Shown one piece after another: positions 41,684 to 47,672 of a DNA stretch of 47,672 nucleotides. Position numbers and translations under genes: made by a program. The notes under the pieces are model-generated. The model was not told where the DNA came from and searched no databases. It was given only the letters and a program-made list of their open reading frames with translations. Position 1 is the first letter of the stretch. Each line of letters starts with the position of its first letter. The stretch is from Bradyrhizobium sp. CCH5-F6 (GTDB taxonomy: Bacteria; Pseudomonadota; Alphaproteobacteria; Rhizobiales; Xanthobacteraceae), in contig NZ_LSIC01000093.1 of the NCBI RefSeq assembly GCF_001556045.1, positions 1 through 47,672 on the forward strand, in the 5' to 3' direction.

Positions 41684-41775
41684 GCAAACCTGCCTGGGGC
41701 AAGCCGTTTCCGCCGTGCGGCCGGCCTCCAATTGTGCTGTGATGGAGTCGATCATCACGGCAGGCGAAGGTGAGC

Positions 41776-43659
41776 ATGAGCGGACGCGTCCCCATCGCTG
41801 CAGCCGTCTGGTCCGGCCGGCCCGCGTGTCTTGCCGCTTGCCTGATGGCGTTTCTGGTGATCCTCTGCGGATCGGCAGTCGGCGCCGATCGCAGCGAGCC
41901 CAAGCGGATTCTGTTGCTGCATTCCTTCGGGCGGGACTTTCGTCCGTGGAGCGAATATGCGCTGAGCATCAAAGCCGCGCTCGAGCAGAACGCGCCGTGG
42001 CCGCTGGATGTCCAGGAGCACACGCTGCTGACGGCACGGTTCAACAATCCCGGGCCGGAAGGACCGTTTGTGGATTACCTCCGCTCGCTTTATGCGGGCG
42101 TACCCCCGGATCTTGTTGTGAGCATCGGGGCGCCGGCTGCTCGATTTGCCCAGAAATATCGCGATCAGCTCTTTCCCGATGCGCCGATGGTCTTCACCGT
42201 GGTCGAAGACCGGCTGGTGAACCGTGCGGACTTGACCGACAACGACACCGTGGTCTCGGTCCGGAACAATTTCACGGCCGTCTTCGACGGCGTCCTCAAA
42301 GTTCTGCCGAACACGAAGACGATCGCCGTCGTAATCGGAGCCTCTCGCCTGGAGAAGTTCTGGTTCGACGAGATCAGGCGCGAAGCGACGGCTTTCGAAG
42401 GGCGCGTGGCATTCGTCTGGTACAACGAACTGTCGTTCGACGAGATTCTGAAGCGAGCATCGGTACTTCCGCCGAACACGGTGCTGTTCTGGGGCTTGAT
42501 GTCCGTCGACGGCACCGGCATCGTGCATGAAAGCGATCTGGCCCTGCGCCGTCTTCGCGCCGTCGCAAATGCTCCGATATTTTCCTACCAGGAGCCGTTT
42601 TTCCACGGCTATACGGTCGGCGGGCCCATGCATTCGATCAGCGCGACCACGACGAAGACGGTCGATGCCGTGATCCGCATCCTGGCCGGCGAGAGACCAA
42701 GCACGATCAAATTCGAGCCCCTCCAGCTCGGGTCTCCGAAATACGATTGGCGCGAAATGCAGCGTTGGGGCATCAGCGAGAGCGACCTGCCCGCTGGAAG
42801 CGAGGTTCTGTTTCGCCAGGCGGGGATCTGGGAGACGTACCGCTGGCAGATCGCGGTGATAGCCACCGTCATCCTGATCCAGGCAGGTCTGATCAGCGGC
42901 TTGCTCTACGAGCGACGCCGGCGGCTCGTAGCCGAGGTCGAGTCGCGACAGCGTCTCGCGGAACTGGCCCACGTCAACCGGTATGCGGCCGCCGGCGAGC
43001 TGGCCACGTCGATCGCCCACGAGCTGAATCAGCCGCTGGGGTCGATCCTGACGAACACCGAGACGGCGGAGCTGATGTTGAAGAGCAGTTCGCCCAATCT
43101 GGTGGAAATCGGAGAAATTCTCGCCGATATCAGGCGCGACGACCAGCGGGCCAGCGAGGTAATCCGCAGGCTGCGCAGTATCCTGAAGAAGACGCCGTTC
43201 GAGATCGCCAATATCGACCTCAACGCCACGGTGGGGGAGACGATCAGGCTGTTGTCAGCTGTCAGCGACGGGCGACGTATTGCCCTGAAATTTGCGCCGT
43301 CCACCAGCGTATTGCGGGTCAAAGGCGATCCCATTCAGCTTCAGCAGGTCGTCCTCAACCTGATCATCAACGCGATCGACGCGATCTCGCAGGCCGGCGC
43401 GGCGGAGCGAGAGATCAACGTGGCTACGGCCCGGTCCGACGCGTTCGCGGAGATCCGGATTGCCGACAGCGGGCCGGGGATTGCTCCCGCGGACGTGAAG
43501 AACATCTTCAACCCGTTCTTCACCACCAAGCCGCACGGCATGGGCATGGGCCTTGCGATCGTCAGGACCATCGTCGAAGCCCATGGCGGCAAGATGTTTG
43601 CCGAGAACCAGCCATCGCGCGGTGCGCTGTTCACGATCCGGCTGCCGCTCGTGCGTTGA
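41776..43659 (+). CDS. Histidine kinase with ABC-substrate-binding-like sensor domain
   Basis: Membrane sensor kinase of 627 residues. A signal/anchor (CLMAFLVILCG) leads to a periplasmic domain of about 300 residues resembling ABC-transporter substrate-binding proteins (KRILLLHSFGRDF, PDLVVSIGAPAARF). A transmembrane helix follows near residue 365-385. The kinase core has His415 in IAHELNQPLGSI, the N-box VLNLIINAIDAI, and DSGPGI and GMGMGLAIVRTI. There is no receiver domain, and no response regulator gene adjoins. The periplasmic domain should sense a small solute. The ATG at 41776 after GAAGG is preferred to GTG at 41770. No FixK-type site precedes it. Confidence 0.9.
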   Translation: MSGRVPIAAAVWSGRPACLAACLMAFLVILCGSAVGADRSEPKRILLLHSFGRDFRPWSEYALSIKAALEQNAPWPLDVQEHTLLTARFNNPGPEGPFVDYLRSLYAGVPPDLVVSIGAPAARFAQKYRDQLFPDAPMVFTVVEDRLVNRADLTDNDTVVSVRNNFTAVFDGVLKVLPNTKTIAVVIGASRLEKFWFDEIRREATAFEGRVAFVWYNELSFDEILKRASVLPPNTVLFWGLMSVDGTGIVHESDLALRRLRAVANAPIFSYQEPFFHGYTVGGPMHSISATTTKTVDAVIRILAGERPSTIKFEPLQLGSPKYDWREMQRWGISESDLPAGSEVLFRQAGIWETYRWQIAVIATVILIQAGLISGLLYERRRRLVAEVESRQRLAELAHVNRYAAAGELATSIAHELNQPLGSILTNTETAELMLKSSSPNLVEIGEILADIRRDDQRASEVIRRLRSILKKTPFEIANIDLNATVGETIRLLSAVSDGRRIALKFAPSTSVLRVKGDPIQLQQVVLNLIINAIDAISQAGAAEREINVATARSDAFAEIRIADSGPGIAPADVKNIFNPFFTTKPHGMGMGLAIVRTIVEAHGGKMFAENQPSRGALFTIRLPLVR

Positions 43660-43718
43660 TCGCCGGTCGCTGAGCCGCCGGCTGACGCATCGCAGCAAAT
43701 CGCATGCGCGAGGTTTCC

Positions 43719-43732
43719 TTGATCCTTGTCAA
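43719..43732. promoter_or_regulatory. FixK/FNR box before the DUF3300 operon
   Basis: TTGATCCTTGTCAA, a perfect TTGA-N6-TCAA site, centred about 62 bases before the ATG at 43788. It falls inside the open frame that reaches back to 43704, which argues against that earlier start. Confidence 0.8.
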
Positions 43733-43787
43733 CGAAGTTCCGAGTGCGTCACCGATGCTGACAGCCGCCTCGTCAATGGAGGATGTG

Positions 43788-45437
43788 ATGTTTCGTAGCG
43801 GCAAGATCCTGATTGCGCTCATGCTGTTCATGGCGATACCCGTCGCGACGTTTGCGCAGACGCCTGACAAACCGGCGGCCGCGGCGGCGCAACCGGCAAG
43901 CCCGGCCGCGCCGACCGCGGAGCTGCTGAAGCCCGAGCAACTGGAGGCGCTCGTGGCGCCAATCGCTCTCTACCCGGACGATCTGCTCGCAAACGTGCTG
44001 GCCGCTTCCACCTACCCGCTGGAGGTGGTGCAGGCGGACCGATGGCTGAAGGAGCGCAAGTCGCTGAAGGGCGATGCCTTGAAGGTCGAAGTCGACAAGC
44101 AGCCCTGGGACGACAGCGTCAAGGCGCTCGCGAGCACGGCGGACGTTCTCGCCATGATGAGCGACAAGATCGAGTGGACCAAGAATCTGGGCGATGCGTT
44201 CCTCGCCCAGCAGCCGGATGTGATGGACGCGATCCAGCGCCTGCGCAGCAAGGCTTACGACAACAAGAAGCTGGTGACGACGAAGCAGCAGAAGGTCAGC
44301 GTCCAAACCCAGGAGAACAAGCAGGTCGTCGTGATCCAGTCGGCGGATCCAGAGATGATCTACGTGCCGTACTATGATCCGGCAACGGTCTATGGGTCGT
44401 GGCCCTACGCGGAATATCCACCCTACTACTTCGGATATCCGTCCTATATCGGTGCCGGCGTGATCGCTGCGGGTCTGGCCTTCGGGACGGCCTGGGCGAT
44501 CGGACGCTGGGGCAATTATTGGGGGGGCGGCTGCAATTGGGGTAATCGCAACGTCTACGTCAATCACCGGGCCACCAACATCAACGCCGGCTGGCAACAT
44601 AATCCGACGCATCGTCAGGGCGTGCGCTACAACAATGCGAACGTATCGCAACGCTTCGGCAGCAACAACCTGAAGGCGGGCACCGCGGACCGGATGGATT
44701 TCCGCGGCCGCGACGGGCAGCAGGTGTTGAAGCCTGGCCAGGGCGCGGGCGAGCGTGCCGGAGACCGGGCAGGTGATCGGGCAGGCGATCGGGCCGGTGC
44801 CGCGGATCGCGCCGGTAACCGCGATGGCGACCGCGCGGGCTCCGCTGACCGGGCCAAGGGCGGCGGAGATCGTGCCAAGGGCGGTGGCGATCGCGCCAAG
44901 GGCGGCAGTGACCGCGCAAAGGGCGGCGGAGACCGCGCAAAGGCAGCGAACCGGAGTAGCGGCGGTGGCAATCGTGGCGGTGCCATGAACGTGTCTTCGG
45001 GCAAGGCTGCGGCTGCGGCGTCGAACCGCGGGCGATCGAGCATGGCGAGCGCGGCTCCGCGCGGCGGAGGCGGTGCGCCGAGCATGGCCGGCCGCGGAGG
45101 TGGCGGAGGTGCCGCAATGCGCGGCGGAGGCGGCGGTGGAGGCGGACGCGGAGGTGGCGGCGGCGGCCGTCGTTCCGACATCGCGCTGAAGCACGATATC
45201 GTCCTGCTCGGCCATCTCGGCAATGGGCTCGGCTACTATCGCTTCAGCTATACCGGCAGCGATAAAGCCTATGTCGGCGTCATGGCGCAGGAGGTCGAAC
45301 TGGTCATGCCGAACGCGGTCATGCGCGGCAGCGACGGGTATCTGCGGGTCCATTACGAGAAGCTCGGCCTGAAGTTCCGCACCTACCGCGACTGGCTCGC
45401 CGCCGGCGCGACGATCCCGGCGGAGGTCACGCGATGA
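43788..45437 (+). CDS. DUF3300 protein with C-terminal S74-like domain
   Basis: Exported protein of 549 residues. A signal peptide ends at TFAQT. DUF3300 follows (about 45-250: EALVAPIALYPDDLLANVLAASTYPLEVVQA and MIYVPYYDPATVYG), then a short hydrophobic segment. A long low-complexity region (about 320-460) has DRAG and AKGGGDR repeats and glycine runs. The end (about 464-545) reads SDIALKHDIVLLG and YVGVMAQEVELVMPNAV, the pattern of the S74 intramolecular-chaperone/tail-fibre domain. The S74 residues I look for are present in outline only, so self-cleavage is uncertain. The start at 43788 has GGAGG at proper spacing. It overlaps the DUF2950 gene by four bases. Confidence 0.82.
   Translation: MFRSGKILIALMLFMAIPVATFAQTPDKPAAAAAQPASPAAPTAELLKPEQLEALVAPIALYPDDLLANVLAASTYPLEVVQADRWLKERKSLKGDALKVEVDKQPWDDSVKALASTADVLAMMSDKIEWTKNLGDAFLAQQPDVMDAIQRLRSKAYDNKKLVTTKQQKVSVQTQENKQVVVIQSADPEMIYVPYYDPATVYGSWPYAEYPPYYFGYPSYIGAGVIAAGLAFGTAWAIGRWGNYWGGGCNWGNRNVYVNHRATNINAGWQHNPTHRQGVRYNNANVSQRFGSNNLKAGTADRMDFRGRDGQQVLKPGQGAGERAGDRAGDRAGDRAGAADRAGNRDGDRAGSADRAKGGGDRAKGGGDRAKGGSDRAKGGGDRAKAANRSSGGGNRGGAMNVSSGKAAAAASNRGRSSMASAAPRGGGGAPSMAGRGGGGGAAMRGGGGGGGGRGGGGGGRRSDIALKHDIVLLGHLGNGLGYYRFSYTGSDKAYVGVMAQEVELVMPNAVMRGSDGYLRVHYEKLGLKFRTYRDWLAAGATIPAEVTR
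44745..44943 (+). repeat. In-frame tandem repeats in the DUF3300 gene
   Basis: Two repeat types are adjacent. From about 44745 to 44852 short units encode D-R-A-G. Then four 21-base units at 44853-44873, 44874-44894, 44895-44915 and 44916-44936 encode AKGGGDR (the third AKGGSDR). Copy number is probably variable between strains because units are short and nearly identical. Confidence 0.8.
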
Positions 45438-46348
45438 TCAGCCTGAGATCATGTCGTCGCGCTGCTTTGCCTTGCGTCATGGCGCTCGCGCTGATGAGCT
45501 CCGCGAGCCTGGCGCAGCAATCCTACCAGACGCCTGAACAAGCGGCGTCCGCGCTCGCTGCCGCGGTCAAGAGCGGTCCGCGTGAGATCCTGAAAGTCCT
45601 CGGCAGATCGGCGGCCGACATCGTCTCGTCCGGAGACGAGGTCGCCGATGCCGATATCCTTGCACGCTTCGTCTCCATGTATGACTCCAAGCACGCGATC
45701 AAGGCGGAGGGCAACAAAAAGGCCACGCTGATGCTCGGACCCGAGGACTTCCCGTTTCCGATTCCGCTCGTCAACACCAGAACGGGCTGGGAGTTCGATA
45801 CCGACGAGGGACGCATCGAGGTGCTTCGTCGCCGTATCGGCCGCAACGAGCTCGATGCGATCCAGACTTGTCTCGCCTATGTCGATGCGCAGAACGAATA
45901 TGCCGACAAGGATCGCGGCGAGGGCACAGGCGTCTACGCGCAACGCTTTGTCTCTACGGCCGGCAAGAAGGATGGGTTGTTCTGGTGGGACGACAGCGAC
46001 CCGAGCCCGCTCGGCGTGCTGGCGGCACAGGCCTCGGCCGAAGGCTACAAGGCCGGTGAGAAGCCGGCGCCGTATCACGGCTACTATTTCCGCATCCTCA
46101 AGGCCCAGGGGTCCGATGCGCCGGGCGGCGCGCTCAACTACGTCGTCAAGGGCAAGATGATCGGCGGCTTCGCGTTGATCGCCTGGCCTGCGGAATACGG
46201 AAATTCCGGCGTCATGACCTTCCTCGTCAATCACGCGGGCACCGTCTACCAGAAGGACCTCGGCAAGCGCACGGAGTTCGTCGCCCAGCGCACCACGCTG
46301 TTCGATCCCGACCAGACCTGGAAGAAGGTCGATGCCGCAAAGCCGTGA
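45434..46348 (+). CDS. DUF2950 family secreted protein
   Basis: Precursor of 304 residues with a signal peptide ending at ASLAQQ. The rest matches DUF2950: YQTPEQAASALAAAVKSG at the start, TRTGWEFDTDEGRIEVLRRRIGRNELDAIQTC, the YHGYYFRILKAQGSDAPGG centre and GFALIAWPAEYGNSGVMTF. Function is unknown; the family is often encoded next to DUF3300, as here, where the genes overlap by ATGA. Probably periplasmic and working with the DUF3300 protein. Confidence 0.87.
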   Translation: MISLRSCRRAALPCVMALALMSSASLAQQSYQTPEQAASALAAAVKSGPREILKVLGRSAADIVSSGDEVADADILARFVSMYDSKHAIKAEGNKKATLMLGPEDFPFPIPLVNTRTGWEFDTDEGRIEVLRRRIGRNELDAIQTCLAYVDAQNEYADKDRGEGTGVYAQRFVSTAGKKDGLFWWDDSDPSPLGVLAAQASAEGYKAGEKPAPYHGYYFRILKAQGSDAPGGALNYVVKGKMIGGFALIAWPAEYGNSGVMTFLVNHAGTVYQKDLGKRTEFVAQRTTLFDPDQTWKKVDAAKP

Positions 46349-46811
46349 TCGCATCTGCGACCACAACCGCCTTGCACGGCGCGCGTTCCTCGTTCGCCTG
46401 GCGGCGCTGGCGCTCCTGGCCGTTTCAGTGCCGGTGACGCCGTCGCTTGCCCAGGCATCCGGCCAGGTGCGAGTCAAGATCGTGAAGGCGGGTCTGCTCG
46501 TCGGTGGCGGCGCCGGCAGCGGTGTCCTGACCTATCGCGGCCGCAACTATCCTTTCCGGATCACTGGCGTCAGCCTTGGCATCACCGCGGGTGCGACGGT
46601 CGGACGGCTCGATGGCTGGGCGTCGGGCATTCGCGACATCGGCGACTTTGCCGGCACCTACACGTCCGCCGGTGGCGGCGCCGCCCTGGTCGGCGGCGTC
46701 AATGCCGTCCATCTCAGGAACGAGAAGGGCGTCACGATGGTGCTGCAGGGACCAGAGGCTGGGGTGGAATTCGCCGCCAATCTCAGTCGAGTCACGATCT
46801 CGCTGAAGTGA
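46332..46811 (+). CDS. Secreted glycine-rich protein, paralogue of the one at 33304
   Basis: The 159-residue precursor has a long N-terminal signal with twin arginines (ARRAFLVRLAALALLAV), a possible Tat signal, cleaved near SLAQA. The mature part shares the order of segments with the protein of 33304-33738: a GLLVGGGAGSGVLTYRGRNYPF stretch, SLGITAGA, a glycine-rich centre and a final TISLK. No family name recognised. The start overlaps the end of the DUF2950 gene by 17 bases, which fits a co-transcribed third gene. A later start is possible if the twin-arginine segment is not used. Confidence 0.72.
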   Translation: MPQSRDRICDHNRLARRAFLVRLAALALLAVSVPVTPSLAQASGQVRVKIVKAGLLVGGGAGSGVLTYRGRNYPFRITGVSLGITAGATVGRLDGWASGIRDIGDFAGTYTSAGGGAALVGGVNAVHLRNEKGVTMVLQGPEAGVEFAANLSRVTISLK

Positions 46812-47148
46812 GAGTGCGCATCGTCACCCGTCAAGCATCGCGAGACATCTCGAATTGTCGGTGCATTCGATTTCGACTGGAGATGCCGTGCGGAACGAGA
46901 AGCTCGGATGCCATGCCGCTGACGCCGTTCCGCCACGCAGCGCAGGCGGAAGACGCTTTCGCAGTTCGCTGCTGGGCCTCCAGCTCAAAGAACTCCCTAG
47001 CTGAGTCTCAACTGAGGACTTGCTCAGACTTGAGCCCATCAAAGAGACAGTAAAGCATGATGGGGATGAGACCTGATCTTTGCAACGACGGAGGTGCACT
47101 ACCTCTCCCGCTGGCCGGAGTGGTAACGGCCCGCGGCAAATCGATTCG

Positions 47149-47172
47149 AGCTAAAGCCATTCGGCTTTAGCT
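47149..47172. repeat. Perfect stem-loop
   Basis: AGCTAAAGCC at 47149-47158 and GGCTTTAGCT at 47163-47172 form a perfect ten-pair stem with an ATTC loop, followed by TTGCCC. It is far (about 340 bases) from the last gene, and with only two T residues after it, it is a weak terminator. It lies just before the dispersed repeat and could mark its edge. Confidence 0.55.
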
Positions 47173-47269
47173 TTGCCCATCTGGATCAAAGTCCTGTGTC
47201 GCCCCTTGTCAACCCTCTCCGCGAAAACATTCCACTTTACCGAAATTCGGATTTGTCGTATGTGTCGCC

Positions 47270-47672
47270 CATCCCGGCTCATCCTTGAGGGGCGATCGTG
47301 TGGTCGTCATGTTCGCGAGCCGGGCTTGCGGTGGACGCGGCAGCGTCGGGCGCGAAAGGCCGGGGCAGGGCGGATTGCTCTCCGTGAGTCCTTGGCATCG
47401 CGCGGACGAACGGCGCTGTCAGGCTTCGTCTCGCCTGCAAGTTTCCGGCTCCGTCGACAGGGCCGGGAAAACTGCGGCGAAATGGCGGGCCGTGCGTACG
47501 GCAAAACCGTGTGGTCCTGGCCGTCGTTGCTACGGTCAAGCCCTTGCGAATGCGGCAGTCGCGTCAACCGGCGCGGTGCCGGTGACTTTCGCCGGGGCGA
47601 GGGAGGCCAGAGGGAACTCGGCTCCCGGGAGAGCGCGGCATAAGCCGTCCGACCATCGCGCAGGGAAGGCCG
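47270..47672. repeat. Main part of a dispersed intergenic repeat
   Basis: From the ATCCCGGCTCATCC segment onward, with CCTTGAGGGGCGATCG, GTGGACGCGGCAGCG, ACCGTGTGGTCCTGG, GAGAGCGCGGCATAAGCCGT and CGCGCAGGGAAGGCCG, this matches in my memory a repeat scattered through Bradyrhizobium intergenic regions. The last bases, CGCAGGGAAGGCCG, are nearly the reverse complement of CGGTCTTCCCTGCG at 44-57. The copy stops at the window edge; its right-hand tail is the type of sequence found at 1-62. Extent and family identity need a search. Confidence 0.55.

Larger units (their letters stand above)
46812..47672. other. Non-coding end of the window
   Basis: About 860 bases without a convincing gene. Short frames occur on both strands, the longest being 47173-47643 on the plus strand, but it runs through the dispersed repeat and has no domain or ribosome site. 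The stretch holds a perfect stem-loop at 47149-47172 and the repeat from about 47270 on. Confidence 0.6.

Noticed and set aside
43773..45353. Minus-strand open frame of 526 residues
   Set aside because: Antisense to the DUF3300 gene. Its alanine and arginine repeats are the complement of the glycine-rich repeats.
47173..47643. Plus-strand open frame near the right end
   Set aside because: It runs through the dispersed repeat, has no ribosome site and a low-complexity, arginine-rich product.
1..47672. Idea that the window is a circular plasmid
   Set aside because: No replication or partition genes are present, and a repeat fragment at both ends is better explained by dispersed copies or contig ends.
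1..47672. tRNA, rRNA, CRISPR arrays and insertion sequences
   Set aside because: No cloverleaf-like sequence, rRNA signature, regularly spaced direct repeats or transposase frame was seen on either strand.

Overview
The window looks like a chromosomal accessory region of a Bradyrhizobium-type alphaproteobacterium. The evidence is the high GC content, FixK/FixJ-family regulators, FixL-like PAS domains, IalB, DUF3551 and HdeA-type secreted proteins, a short phasin, and pieces of a dispersed intergenic repeat that I remember from Bradyrhizobium genomes at both ends. I see no rRNA, tRNA, CRISPR array, transposase or phage gene.

The unifying feature is a DNA site rather than a gene. Ten perfect copies of the FNR/FixK palindrome TTGA-N6-TCAA, plus one near-consensus copy, lie between or just before genes. 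Every perfect copy is centred 54 to 80 bases from the start codon it would serve, and three sit in divergent intergenic regions. Two FixK-like Crp/Fnr regulators (19915-20598 and 22275-22934), whose recognition helices carry the E-T-V-S-R pattern expected for such sites, are encoded inside the region. I infer a low-oxygen regulon gathered into one island.

Layout. 0.4-3.0 kb: DUF2254 membrane protein and AI-2E/PerM-type permease. 3.1-8.6 kb: tight operon of a DUF3141 PhaC-like alpha/beta hydrolase, phosphate acetyltransferase, acetate kinase and enoyl-ACP reductase, followed by a DUF3551 protein. 8.6-10.4 kb (minus): two-subunit 3-oxoacid CoA-transferase and a MaoC hydratase. 10.5-12.0 kb (minus): alpha/beta hydrolase coupled to an unknown protein. 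12.1-16.4 kb: secreted tandem alpha/beta hydrolase, a further hydrolase, phasin, ion channel. 16.5-22.9 kb: regulatory block with a PAS-PAS-kinase-receiver-cyclase fusion, an HdeA-like protein, two FixK-like regulators, a FixJ-like regulator and a stand-alone receiver. 23.0-33.3 kb: IalB-like protein, lipoprotein-like hydrolase, AspT-family exchanger, DUF1275-SulP pair, and a large Orn/Lys/Arg decarboxylase followed by a second AspT-family exchanger. 33.3-36.7 kb: small secreted proteins and a beta-barrel outer-membrane protein. 37.0-41.7 kb: PPK2 polyphosphate kinase, unknown protein, small membrane protein, HlyD-like protein, DUF2092 protein and small secreted proteins. 41.8-46.8 kb: orphan histidine kinase with a periplasmic binding domain, then a DUF3300 - DUF2950 - secreted glycine-rich protein operon. 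The last 0.86 kb is non-coding and ends in the dispersed repeat.

Working hypothesis. When oxygen falls, FixK-type regulators switch on storage-polymer and acyl-CoA metabolism (PhaC-like protein, phasin, CoA-transferase, MaoC, hydrolases), substrate-level ATP formation (phosphate acetyltransferase and acetate kinase), polyphosphate-based nucleotide phosphorylation (PPK2), a decarboxylase-exchanger pair able to consume protons and make a membrane potential, and envelope proteins. The gene families and sites are read from sequence; the integrated physiology is inference.
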